In this document: piece by piece, positions 1 through 8,513 of the stretch
Layout: every line of letters starts with the position of its first letter
Position numbering within the stretch: position 1 is the first letter of the stretch
Origin: Zopfochytrium polystomum
Lineage: Eukaryota > Chytridiomycota > Chytridiomycetes > Chytridiales > Chytridiaceae
Assembly: GCA_025765615.1 (NCBI GenBank)
Contig: JAIVFJ010000225.1
Location: 36,248-100,247, forward strand
Direction: 5' to 3'
Length of the DNA stretch: 64,000 nt
Notes under the pieces: model-generated
What the model saw: the letters and a program-made list of their open reading frames with translations, nothing else
What the model was told of the DNA's origin: nothing
Database searches by the model: none
Made by a program: the position numbers and the translations under genes

Positions 1-171
1 GCGAACGCGGGGCTGGTGCGAGCGCTGGAGCAAAACGGGGTGGGGGGCGTGAGCGCGTTTGTGCACGGCGCGAGGAGCCTGGTGGAGAGCAGGCCGTCTT
101 ATTCGCTGACGCGGGCCGCTGAGGCGAGTAAGACGGCCGCTGTGGCGGCGGTAAAGGCTGGAGTGGCGTGA
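1..171 (+). CDS. 3' end of an unidentified gene (partial)
   Basis: An open frame runs from base 1 to a TGA at 169–171 and gives 56 residues. The tail is rich in Ala, Val and Ser and contains the run RAAEASKTAAVAAVKAGVA just before the stop, which would form a short amphipathic helix. The 5' part lies outside the window. Codon use is GC-rich like the neighbouring genes, which supports real coding. I do not recognise the family. It could also be only the last exon of a longer gene. Confidence 0.45.
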   Translation, partial: ANAGLVRALEQNGVGGVSAFVHGARSLVESRPSYSLTRAAEASKTAAVAAVKAGVA

Positions 172-308
172 AGGAGCTGGATGAGGAGGACGAATGAGAA
201 ATTCTGCTTCTTTTTTTTTTTTTTTTTTTCTTTCTTGTCCATCGTTCATCTGGCTCTTTTCGATAACTGCCGTCAACTCCTGGCTGCGTTGGCTGCGTTC
301 ATATTCGG

Positions 309-1172
309 ATGTCGTTCTCCATTGCCACCACAGTATGCGCCTACATGCCATCACCGCGCGATCGCTTCCAGCTCGCATCGCTCGTCCGACTGCCTAACCT
401 CCAGGCGCCGTCGCTTTTGCAGCACCTCTGCCCAAATCTCCACCTCGACGCCGTAAGGTCTGCCCCGATCCTCCGCTTCCTGCTGCAGCACCTGTCCCGA
501 TCGCGTATCAGCGAGCAGTTCACAGCAAAAGCCGTCGACCAGGCGCCCTCGGTCGAGGTCCTGCAGGTGTGGAAGGCGAGCGGCCTCGAGATGCGGTACA
601 CGCATCGCGCCATCCTACGGGCTTGCATTCGCGGGAGGATCGATGCTCTCCAGTGGTGGAAGGACAGCGGGCTGGACCTCCGCTACGACGAGGAGGCGGC
701 CGACGCGGCGTCCAAGGCGGGTCTGACGGACGTGTTGCAGTGGTGGAAGGACAGCGGGCTCGCGTTCAAATACAGCCTGCGCTCGGTGAACGAAGCGAGC
801 AGCTGTGGGCACGCGCACGTGTTGCAGTGGTGGAAGGACAGCGGGCTCGAGGTCAAGTACTCGCAGTGGTCTGTCGTCGCCGCGGCCTATGCCGGAAGGG
901 TCGCGTGCTTGCAGTGGTGGCTGGACAGCGGATTTGAGATGCGTTGGGATGGGCTTTGCTTTCAGTATACGGAACATCGTCCGGTGCTCGAGTGGTGGGA
1001 GGAGCGTGGGCTTTATCGTCTATGGCGAGAGCGAGAACTGCCAAACGCGCGGTCTTTGCTCAAGGCGATGGTTGCAGAGAAGCAGTTTCAGCTGCGAAAC
1101 GCAGCTGTTCAAGAATGGTGGTTGGAGCGCTGCAGGCGAGAGGAAGTGGATGAACCAACCAAAAAAACTTGA
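309..1172 (+). CDS. WW-ankyrin-like tandem-repeat protein
   Basis: This single-exon gene encodes 287 residues. From about residue 84 it consists of imperfect repeats of about 29 residues, each beginning LQWWKDSGL and continuing with a second helix (for example RSVNEASSCGHAHV). At least five are visible, and the last ones are degenerate (LQWWLDSGF, LEWWEERGL). The pattern matches the divergent ankyrin-like repeats with paired Trp that are expanded in chytrid genomes; such repeats normally bind proteins. At DNA level the segment encoding LQWWKDSGL is nearly identical in three copies (around 649, 737 and 823), which suggests recent repeat expansion or conversion. The start is the first ATG after a T-rich tract at 209–229. 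No catalytic motif or membrane segment is visible. Confidence 0.7.
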   Translation: MSFSIATTVCAYMPSPRDRFQLASLVRLPNLQAPSLLQHLCPNLHLDAVRSAPILRFLLQHLSRSRISEQFTAKAVDQAPSVEVLQVWKASGLEMRYTHRAILRACIRGRIDALQWWKDSGLDLRYDEEAADAASKAGLTDVLQWWKDSGLAFKYSLRSVNEASSCGHAHVLQWWKDSGLEVKYSQWSVVAAAYAGRVACLQWWLDSGFEMRWDGLCFQYTEHRPVLEWWEERGLYRLWRERELPNARSLLKAMVAEKQFQLRNAAVQEWWLERCRREEVDEPTKKT

Positions 1173-1486
1173 CTACTATCTCTCAGTCTGCAGCATTTTT
1201 GCTACTAATACTTCAGTTGAGCCGCTTGATTCGGTCTTCTGGTTCCTGCGCGCTGTCGACGTCGACAACCGTCCGAAACTACTGCAAGTGCCACGTCCTC
1301 GCAGCCGCCGTTGCCGCTTTGGATCGAGCATTTCAGTTAACTGCTAATGTATTGCGAGAGCCGGAGCGAGAACCTGCCCCCAAAAACTGGCCAACACTTT
1401 TCACCGTTTCGTAAAAATAAGGAGGGATTTAAATCCAACAACTGGGCATCCACACTTTTTCGTCCACTCAATCTGTACACCTTGGG
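1173..1486. other. Intergenic stretch before the retrotransposon
   Basis: About 310 bases between the repeat-protein stop and the left LTR. No supportable gene, RNA or repeat is visible. It should hold the 3' end of the upstream transcript. Confidence 0.5.
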
Positions 1487-1840
1487 TGTCAGGAACAGGG
1501 CAGGACAGGACAAGGCAGACAAGGAACTGAGAGGAGTGATGATTGTATTGGAAACAATAATTCACTTGAGGGATGGGACAGGTCCCCCATCCCCCCTTTT
1601 ATACCTTTTGAGAGGCTTCCTTGTCAAGACTCAAAGAAAGTTCCAGAAAGAGCAATTAGTAATACAATGATACCAATGATACCAATGACAACAAGACAAG
1701 TCAGGAAAGCAAAGAAGGTTCCAGAAGGTTCCACAAGGTTCCATGAAGGAATGTTCTAGAAGGTTCCAGAAGGTTCCAGAAGGTTCCATGAAGGAATGTT
1801 CTAGAAGGTTCCAGAGGTTTCCAGAGGGTGATTCATAACA
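1487..1840 (-). repeat. 3' LTR of the chromovirus
   Basis: 354 bp, TG...CA bounded, about 98–99% identical to the copy at 6440–6792. It has one extra C in the C run near 1591–1596. It should supply the R and U5 sequences for transcript 3'-end formation. Confidence 0.95.
1749..1786 (-). promoter_or_regulatory. Heat-shock-element array in the 3' LTR
   Basis: Identical copy of the eight-unit GAA/TTC array seen in the other LTR. Confidence 0.7.
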
Positions 1841-1855
1841 TCATCTCCCCCTTTT
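1841..1855 (-). promoter_or_regulatory. Polypurine tract at the 3' LTR
   Basis: The element strand reads AAAAGGGGGAGATGA directly against the 3' LTR, the expected place for plus-strand DNA priming. The tract also encodes the last Pol residues and its TGA stop. Confidence 0.8.
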
Positions 1856-4800
1856 AGGCCTCTTCTGCAACTTGGTGGGGTACCTGGTCTTGAACTCGAG
1901 CAGAAGGTCTTGGCAGTGAGTGAGGTTTGACTCAGGCTCCCAGGTGTTGTCAGCATCTGAGTAACCTTTCCACTTAACAAGGAACTTGAGTGTTCTTCCA
2001 AACCACTTGGCATCCAAGATTTGTTCAACCTCAAATTCCTCTTCACCTTCTACCTCAACTGGAGGAGGAGGAGGAACAACTCTGCCTGGAATGGAATTGG
2101 CCACAAACTTCTCTAAAAGGCTGACATGGAAAACTGGGTGGATCTTCATGGATGCAGGGAGATCCAGCTTGAAGGTGACTGGATTGATTTGCTCCAAGAT
2201 CTTGAAAGGACCCAACTTGAGGTTGTCTAGCTTGGGACTTGGTCTTTTGGTCTGCAAGTTCTTCCTCAGAAGCCAAACTTGCTGACCCACAGCAAGGTCA
2301 TGGTCCATTCTGTGAGTGTTGGCAAATCTTGAGGCATCTTCTTGGGCTTGCTTCAGGGTGGAGTCCAGGAAGGAGTTGATGATCTTGAGCTTATGTAAGT
2401 GTGAAGCCGCAGCAGGAGCTTGGACATTGGATAGGGTCTCTTGTCCCAGAAGATCTCCTCTTGGATTGAAGCCATAGGTTGCAAAGAAAGGAGATAGCTG
2501 GGTGCTTGAGTGGAGAGAATTGTTGAGAGCAAATTCTGCCAGTGGAAGGAGGGTGGGCCAATCATCCTGTTGATAGCTGACATAGCACCTCAAATACTGC
2601 TCCAGAGTCTGGTTTGTTCTTTCTGTTTGTCCATCAGTCTGAGGGTGATAAGCAGTTGACAGTTGAGACTTGATTCCAAGGGCTGCTGTGAGTGCTTTCC
2701 AAAATTGAGATCTGAACTGTGGTCCTCTGTCACTGACAATTGACTGAGGCAGCCCATGGAGCCTGAATATGTGCTGCAAAAACAGGTCTGCTGTTCCTTG
2801 TGCATCTATATTCTCAGTGCAGGGGATGAAATGGGCCAACTTTGTCCTTCTGCAGATGACAACAAGGATAGAGTCAAATCCATGGGATGGGGGCAGTTTC
2901 ACAATGAAGTCCATGGATATTGATGACCAAGGGCTGATGGCAATTGGGAGGGGCTCCAGAAGTCCATAGGGCTTGTGTCTGCTGGACTTGTTTCTTTGAC
3001 AGGTTTCACAGCTGCTGACATAGTTCTTGATGTACTTCCTCATGCCTGGCCAGTAGAAGTCTCTGGAAACAAGCTCATAGGTCTTGTGCTCTCCTGGGTG
3101 TCCAGCTGTTGCTGCATCATGCCTTGTCTTGAGTATCTCAAGTTTTTCCTCTTCTTGGCTGATTTGAATCTTGTGAGGCTTGGGGTCCTTGGAAATAGCA
3201 TGGGCCCACACACTGTCAGGAAGCAATGAAAGGTGTGTCTTGGATGGTGGGGTGAAACCATCTCCCCCTTCAGGTGCAAGGTCTGTTCTTCTTGACAGGG
3301 CATCAGCCACAGTGTTAAGGTGGCCAGGAGAATAGCACAGCTTAAAGTCATACTCAGAGAGCAGTTCAGCCCACCTGGCATGCCTCTGCTTGAGCAACCT
3401 CCTTGCCCTGAAGAAGGTGAGGTTCTTGTGATCAGAATAGACAGAGATGCCTTTAGAACCAGCCAAGTAGTGTCTCCAGAATTTGAATGCTTCCACAATT
3501 GCAAGCAACTCCTTGTCATGGACTGTGTAGTTACACTCAGCACTGTTCAGCTTCCTGGAGTAATATGCCACTGGATGCAGAGGAGCAGAGGGGTCCTGAG
3601 AGCTTGGCTGGGACAGAACAGCGCCAAGGGCATAGTCTGAGGCATCAGTTTCCAAGGTGAAGGGAAGCAAGGGATCCACATGCTTAAGGAGTGGTGCACT
3701 TGTGGTTGCTGTCTTAAGAGCTAGCCAGGCTTGCTCTGCTGCTGGGGTCCATTCAAACTTGGTGGTCTTCTTGGTGAGATCAGTGAGAGGCTTGGCTATG
3801 GCAGAATAGTTGGCAATGAAGGTTCTGTAGAAGTTGCAAAATCCAAGGAAGCTTTGAACATCCTTGATGGAATTTGGAGCCTTCCATTCAAGAATAGTTT
3901 GGATCTTGTCTGGTGCCATGGAGATCCCTTTGTCAGACACAATGAACCCCAAAAACTCAATGGAGGTCTTGTGGAATTCACACTTCTCCAGCTTTGCATA
4001 GAGGTGATGCTGTCTGAGTCTCTCCAAGACAGTCTTGACATGTCCCATATGGCTTGCAGTGTCAGATGAAAATACCAGGATATCATCCAGGTAGACAATG
4101 ACAAAAAGGTCCAGAATATCCCTGAAGATGTCATTCATCATGCCTTGGAAAATAGCTGGAGCATTGGTAAGTCCAAAGGGCATAACCAAGTACTCAAAGT
4201 GACCGTATTTGCATCTGAAGGCAGTCTTCCATTGATCCTGGGGCTTAATTCTGACCAAATTGTAGGCACCTCTGAGGTCAATCTTGGAAAATATCCTTGC
4301 ATGGCTCAGTTTGTCCAGTAATTCAGAGATGAGAGGCAGTGGATAGCAGTTCTTGACTGTCATCTCATTGAGATCTCTGTAGTCCACACAGGGTCTCAGT
4401 CCCCCATCCTTCTTCTTGACAAAAAAGATGGGAGCTCCAGCTGGTGACTTGGAAGGTTGGATGAATCCCTTGTTCAGCATTTCTTCAATGTATTCTTGGA
4501 GGGCCTTGGCTTCTGGTGGAGAGAGGTGGTACAGTGGCTTGAAAGGTGGGCTGCAAGTTTCATCCTTGAGTGGGATTTCACAGTCATAAGGCCTCTGAGC
4601 TGGTAGCAGGTCTGCCTTGGTCTTGGAAAACACATCAGCATAAGGGAGATATTCTTTTGGTAGCTTGGATGCCAGCAAAAGGTCTGATGGGTCCAGGTTG
4701 TCGTGCTCCTCAGCAGTGGGGCTTGAATTCTTGACTGGGAACTGTGATTCTTGAATCTTTGACTGAGAGTTCTGTTCTTGGCAAAGACTGTGAGCTGTGG

Positions 4801-5560
4801 AACTTGAATCTTGAATGTGGACTGTGAACTGTGGTACTTGAATCTTTGACTGTGGGTTCTGTGAACAAGAGTCATGGCCATGACTGTGAGCTCTATGAGC
4901 TCTACTTGAATCTTGACTGTGAACTGTGAACTGTGGAACTGGAGTCTTGGCTGGCTGTGAATCTTGAATCAAGGGCTTGAGAGCATGAGACTTGGGGGCT
5001 TGACTTGAGTTTTGGGTGACTGTTCCAATTGGTGGAGGTTGGACTTGACCAGTGACCCAATCAATGGCAGGGTTCTGGGCTTGCAGCCATGGTAATCCCA
5101 GGATGACAGAGAATGTGGGTGAGCCAAGATCCAATACTTCCAGATTGACCATGGATGGTGGAAAGTCTTGGATGTGGAGGTTTAGCTTGGTTTCATGGCT
5201 GATTTCCTTGAACAGAGCATGATTGGCAAAGTGGACCTTGAGGGGTGTGGATTTCTTGATCGTAGGAATGGCACAAGACTTGGCAAGGGTGGCATCAATG
5301 ATGTTGCAGGATGATCCAGAGTCTATAAGGGCCTTGGTTGTGATGGTTGACTTGGGTGAGAGTTGAATCTTGACATCCATGGTGAGTTGGTGGGGCTTGG
5401 AATCTGAGGTGTTTGTGGTGCTGGTAGTGGTGATGAAACAGGGGCAGCTTGGAGGAGGGTCCAGGGAATTGCCCCTCAGTGAGCCTGGACCTGGGAGTTT
5501 GGGTGCTTCTTCCTTGGGCAGTCCTTGACAGCATGCTCCTTGGAGCCACAGTAAAAACAC
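1841..5560 (-). CDS. pol: Pol polyprotein of the chromovirus
   Basis: An open −1 frame of about 1,239 codons, probably entered at about 5500 by frameshifting; no ATG precedes the protease, so an independent start is unlikely. Domains in order: aspartic protease with active site DSGSS (codon about 80), reverse transcriptase with YLDD and the QGMMNDIF region, RNase H (LETDASDYALGAVLSQ), integrase with an HHCC zinc domain (H-x3-H, C-x2-C), the catalytic D-D-E core (SDRGPQF, then DGQTERTNQTLEQ), and a C-terminal chromodomain (LVKWKGYSDADNTWEPESNL). The chromodomain steers integration to modified chromatin in related elements. No stop or frameshift is seen inside. It ends KRGR with the stop abutting the 3' LTR. 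Confidence 0.95.
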   Translation of the reverse strand: MFLLWLQGACCQGLPKEEAPKLPGPGSLRGNSLDPPPSCPCFITTTSTTNTSDSKPHQLTMDVKIQLSPKSTITTKALIDSGSSCNIIDATLAKSCAIPTIKKSTPLKVHFANHALFKEISHETKLNLHIQDFPPSMVNLEVLDLGSPTFSVILGLPWLQAQNPAIDWVTGQVQPPPIGTVTQNSSQAPKSHALKPLIQDSQPAKTPVPQFTVHSQDSSRAHRAHSHGHDSCSQNPQSKIQVPQFTVHIQDSSSTAHSLCQEQNSQSKIQESQFPVKNSSPTAEEHDNLDPSDLLLASKLPKEYLPYADVFSKTKADLLPAQRPYDCEIPLKDETCSPPFKPLYHLSPPEAKALQEYIEEMLNKGFIQPSKSPAGAPIFFVKKKDGGLRPCVDYRDLNEMTVKNCYPLPLISELLDKLSHARIFSKIDLRGAYNLVRIKPQDQWKTAFRCKYGHFEYLVMPFGLTNAPAIFQGMMNDIFRDILDLFVIVYLDDILVFSSDTASHMGHVKTVLERLRQHHLYAKLEKCEFHKTSIEFLGFIVSDKGISMAPDKIQTILEWKAPNSIKDVQSFLGFCNFYRTFIANYSAIAKPLTDLTKKTTKFEWTPAAEQAWLALKTATTSAPLLKHVDPLLPFTLETDASDYALGAVLSQPSSQDPSAPLHPVAYYSRKLNSAECNYTVHDKELLAIVEAFKFWRHYLAGSKGISVYSDHKNLTFFRARRLLKQRHARWAELLSEYDFKLCYSPGHLNTVADALSRRTDLAPEGGDGFTPPSKTHLSLLPDSVWAHAISKDPKPHKIQISQEEEKLEILKTRHDAATAGHPGEHKTYELVSRDFYWPGMRKYIKNYVSSCETCQRNKSSRHKPYGLLEPLPIAISPWSSISMDFIVKLPPSHGFDSILVVICRRTKLAHFIPCTENIDAQGTADLFLQHIFRLHGLPQSIVSDRGPQFRSQFWKALTAALGIKSQLSTAYHPQTDGQTERTNQTLEQYLRCYVSYQQDDWPTLLPLAEFALNNSLHSSTQLSPFFATYGFNPRGDLLGQETLSNVQAPAAASHLHKLKIINSFLDSTLKQAQEDASRFANTHRMDHDLAVGQQVWLLRKNLQTKRPSPKLDNLKLGPFKILEQINPVTFKLDLPASMKIHPVFHVSLLEKFVANSIPGRVVPPPPPVEVEGEEEFEVEQILDAKWFGRTLKFLVKWKGYSDADNTWEPESNLTHCQDLLLEFKTRYPTKLQKRPKRGR
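5458..5503 (-). promoter_or_regulatory. Programmed −1 frameshift signal between gag and pol
   Basis: The slippery heptamer C-CCA-AAC (5497–5503) is in the Gag frame and fits X-XXY-YYZ. After a 5-nt spacer comes a perfect 8-bp stem: GGTCCAGG (5484–5491) pairs with CCTGGACC (5458–5465) across an 18-nt loop that holds the Gag stop. Slipping back one base gives codons CCC AAA CTC and enters the pol frame. Spacing and stem match known −1 signals. Efficiency cannot be judged from sequence. Confidence 0.8.
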
Positions 5561-6399
5561 AGTCCCTGCTGGGCCCTCCTTGTTTTCTCCTCTTGGCTCA
5601 GAGGACCCTTAGGAAGTGTCTCAACTGCATCCACTTGCATGGGTTCAGGAACTGTAAGAGCTTGAGGAACTGGGGTAGGTCTTGATGTAGTTCCTACTTG
5701 TCTTTGCTTCAGCCTCTTGGAGTAGAGTCTGTTGTCAATCTTGATGGCAAGGAGAATGTACTCTTCCAAGGTCTCAGGGATGTGCAGAGACTGGGAGAGC
5801 ATGTCTTGGATAGACTCATGGAGACCATCATGGTACAGCTCCATCAGAGCTGCATCATTGTATCCAGAGTCTCTGGCTAGTTGCTTGAATTGGTTGGTGT
5901 AGGCCACACAAGATTGCTTTCCTTGCTTGATATGCTTGAGCTTGGATCTTGCTGTCCAAGATGCGTAGGGGTCACCAAAGGTAGCTTCCAGCCCCTCCCA
6001 GAGCTCTTGCAGGGTGGTGGGTGTGCTTGGGAGAGATCTGTACCATGATTGAGCTTGACCAGACAGGAGGGTGCTTGTGAAAAGAACCTTGACTTGCTCA
6101 CTGGGAAATCTTGAAGGTTGGAGAAGGATGACATTCTCCACAGTGGCCATGAAGTTCCTAAGGTCTTTGGCCAGCCCAGTGAACTTGTCAGGGCTGGGAA
6201 CCTTGGGCTCTCTTGCTTGGTTGGCTTGAGGCAGGGGAAGAGCTTGATGTTCTTGTTGGTGAAGTTGTTGTTGAAGCTGGTGCTGCTGGTGAAGGACTTG
6301 TTCTTGAAGTTGGTGTGTCTGTCTTGAAAGGGCTTGTAATTGGTCCATCAAGGCTTGGAAGGCAGTTGCATCAGGGAAGGTGTTGTTTGGGTCAGACAT
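5476..6399 (-). CDS. gag: Gag of the chromovirus
   Basis: 307 residues from ATG 6399, only 40 bases after the LTR. The order is a Gln/His-rich coiled segment (residues 20–55), a retrotransposon-gag fold (about 70–200, with QAQSWYRSL and an EATFGDPY-type stretch), then one zinc knuckle CFYCGSKEHAVKDC of the C-x2-C-x4-H-x4-C form near residue 283. It forms the virus-like particle and packages element RNA. The stop at 5476–5478 lies in the loop of the frameshift hairpin. The end of the frame overlaps pol, which is read in the −1 frame. Confidence 0.92.
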   Translation of the reverse strand: MSDPNNTFPDATAFQALMDQLQALSRQTHQLQEQVLHQQHQLQQQLHQQEHQALPLPQANQAREPKVPSPDKFTGLAKDLRNFMATVENVILLQPSRFPSEQVKVLFTSTLLSGQAQSWYRSLPSTPTTLQELWEGLEATFGDPYASWTARSKLKHIKQGKQSCVAYTNQFKQLARDSGYNDAALMELYHDGLHESIQDMLSQSLHIPETLEEYILLAIKIDNRLYSKRLKQRQVGTTSRPTPVPQALTVPEPMQVDAVETLPKGPLSQEEKTRRAQQGLCFYCGSKEHAVKDCPRKKHPNSQVQAH

Positions 6400-6426
6400 G
6401 ATGGCAGAGAGTAGTGGGAGAGGGTG

Positions 6427-6437
6427 AAGTGAATTAT
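6427..6437 (-). promoter_or_regulatory. Self-priming primer-binding site
   Basis: Two bases inside the 5' LTR the element strand reads ATAATTCACTT. This is perfectly complementary over 11 nt to AAGTGAATTAT at 6510–6520 in the same LTR, which lies just downstream of the TATA box and so near the 5' end of the RNA. The site does not begin with the TGG expected for pairing to a tRNA 3' end. The arrangement matches Tf1/sushi elements, whose RNA 5' end folds back to prime reverse transcription. Confidence 0.75.
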
Positions 6438-6547
6438 GATGTCAGGAACAGGGCAGGACAGGGCAAGGCAGACAAGGAACTGAGAGGAGTGATGATTGTA
6501 TTGGAAACAATAATTCACTTGAGGGATGGGACAGGTCCCCCATCCCC

Positions 6548-6555
6548 CTTTTATA
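6548..6555 (-). promoter_or_regulatory. TATA box of the LTR promoter
   Basis: TATAAAAG on the minus strand within the 5' LTR. About 30–35 bases downstream lies the CCCTCAAGTGAATTAT segment, the predicted RNA 5' end, which also pairs with the primer site. Confidence 0.7.
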
Positions 6556-6700
6556 CCTTTTGAGAGTGTTCCTTGTCAAGACTCCAAGAAAGTTCCAGAA
6601 AGAGCAATTAGTAATACAATGATACCAATGATACCAATGACAACAAGACAAGTCAGGAAAGCAAAGAAGGTTCCAGAAGGTTCCACAAGGTTCCATGAAG

Positions 6701-6738
6701 GAATGTTCTAGAAGGTTCCAGAAGGTTCCAGAAGGTTC
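6701..6738 (-). promoter_or_regulatory. Heat-shock-element array in U3 of the 5' LTR
   Basis: Eight alternating GAA/TTC units, each separated by exactly two bases (GAA-nn-TTC-nn repeated). This is the binding pattern of heat-shock factor trimers, with more units than the usual three or four. A second, shorter set follows after a TGAAGGAATG spacer. The array lies upstream of the LTR TATA box in element orientation, where an activator would act. The binding role is inferred from the pattern. Confidence 0.7.
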
Positions 6739-6792
6739 CATGAAGGAATGTTCTAGAAGGTTCCAGAGGTTTCCAGAGGGTGATTCATAACA

Positions 6793-8513
6793 CTTTGGAA
6801 AGTTTGCACGGTGGATTTGACGCTGCTGACACTCCACCTAGACAAACCTGATCCTCAGTGTTGTCAGGAAGTCGAGAAGCGCATCCTGAAGGTAGCATTT
6901 CCTTCTGTTTTGATGGCAAATATGCCCAAACAGTGCAGCCTAGTCCTTGCCACAGGAACAAAACAGCTGTGAGCAAACTCTGGCTTGGTTACAACTCGAG
7001 GGCCTACAGATCTAATTTGTTTCTGATCCCATCTGCGGTGTCAGATTCAGCCACCAATCTCCAGCGAGTTCAAGAGGCTGTCTTTGTAACCACAGGGCAA
7101 TTCTCCTGCCTCCCGACAGGCCTCAAACCAGCCAACCAGTCCACCTGCAGCAGCAACTACCCCTCGCAGTCCCCACTAGCTGTTTAGCCCATCCATGCTT
7201 CTTGGACCAGCAGATAATATTCTAGTTGACCTTGCTGTTACCCACCTGAGGCGGTTGAGTTCTGGCGCTACTGGGCGGTAGAATCTGCTGACAGAGCAGC
7301 AGTGCAACTACCCTGGCGTGACCTTTCATTTGCCTTCGAGTCAATAATCTTGCAAAGGAACCCATCCAGTTCCGTGAGCGAAACTGTTCTGAAGGAAAGA
7401 TGTGGCAGAGCATTGAAGAATGCCTGTTCTTTACCTACTTTCACTCAGTTTGTGAAAAGGCCAAAGCGTTGCAGACATTTTTGGCAGTTGCAGCACGTTG
7501 GCAAGAAAGCTGTTCAAGCAAACGCGATAGTTGCAGCCGTTACATCAGCCGAGGAAACCGTGGAGTCACCCACACCAAACCACTCACAGCGACGTAACAT
7601 TCAAAGCTCATGTCACTTTTGGGCAAGCAAGCTTGGCTGATCTCACAGGGAACAGTTCCACTGCTTCAACAAAGCCCTACACACTTTTAATTGTTCCATG
7701 CTCACAGTCCAACCAATGTATCAGTGTTTTTGCAGGCTTTCTGGTATATTTGTCATGAGATATTGCGCTGGTTCAACTCCATACGAAGTTGGTACTGCAC
7801 ATGCAGGCTATTTTCTCGTGCACTTGAGTAATCAATACCTCTCCAATTGACGGGGAGTGTTGAAGTTTACCCACACCTTTTAAGATCCTCTGACTTGTCT
7901 TCAATAGTAAAGATAAATTAAGATGGCATTCATCTAAAAGGGTGTGCTTGCTGACTACTCACAATGACTGCCCACTTCCTTCTTTTTTTTTCTTAATTTT
8001 TTTTCCGGCGCCGTTGTTCACCGTGGAAATACTCTCCACACCGCTGGATCATTGTCTCACAGACATTTGTCCGTTGAACGGAGGGACATGGTCTTTCCCA
8101 CTTCTTCTCTCTTACAGCTCCTTGTGATTCCGTGTACTGGGTGTTCGGGACGCTGTCCGATCTTTCCTTTTCACTCTTGCTCCCATCAGTTTAGTCAGCT
8201 GCTCCTTTTCGCCAAGTTCTCTTTTTTTTTTTTTTTTTTTTTTCAAATTTTGCCCTGCAATGAAAACCGGCAATTTGGTTCGAAAAAACTACCCCAGAGG
8301 TGCGGATGCTCGCAAAAAGCAGCGGTAACGTAAGGTGTAGGACAATCATTCGATCCTCTTGAGAGCGACCCAAAAGAAGAAAAAAAATATAATGGAAGAA
8401 AGAATAAAAAGAAAACTAAAGCAGATGGCACCCAGCTCAGAGGGAAACATCGCACATGCTTAAAGGTGGGTTCGACTTCGCTCGCCCGTAAAGCCCAACT
8501 CTACGTCGCTGAA
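6793..8513. other. Gene-poor stretch between retrotransposon and VPS34
   Basis: About 1.7 kb with only short open frames in several phases and lower GC than the genes. A frame at 6858–7187 is open for 109 codons but matches nothing I know and shows no domain. T-rich runs occur at about 7979–8005 and 8221–8243. It may hold 3' untranslated sequence of VPS34 and old, unrecognisable insertions. No RNA gene is visible. Confidence 0.4.

Larger units (their letters stand above)
1487..6792 (-). mobile_element. Full-length Ty3/gypsy chromovirus LTR retrotransposon
   Basis: A 5.3-kb element read on the minus strand. Its LTRs (1487–1840 and 6440–6792) begin TGTC and end AACA. By eye they differ at four substitutions and one indel, so the insertion is young. 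In element order it has 5' LTR, self-priming site, gag (307 aa), a −1 frameshift, pol (protease, reverse transcriptase, RNase H, integrase, chromodomain), polypurine tract and 3' LTR. Both reading frames are open, so it may be mobile. The domain order and C-terminal chromodomain place it among chromoviruses. The priming site points to the Tf1/sushi group, although gag and pol here lie in two frames. Flanks read TTGGG (left) and CTTTG (right), so there is no clean 5-bp target duplication. Confidence 0.95.
6440..6792 (-). repeat. 5' LTR (promoter LTR) of the chromovirus
   Basis: 353 bp, TG...CA bounded, lying upstream of gag on the minus strand. U3 carries an array of heat-shock-element half-sites, followed by a TATA box and the self-primer sequence. 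Confidence 0.95.

Noticed and set aside
5550..5560. GTTTTTA near 5555 as the gag–pol slippery site
   Set aside because: In the Gag frame it does not fit X-XXY-YYZ, and it would discard the zinc knuckle; CCCAAAC at 5497–5503 fits with a stem.
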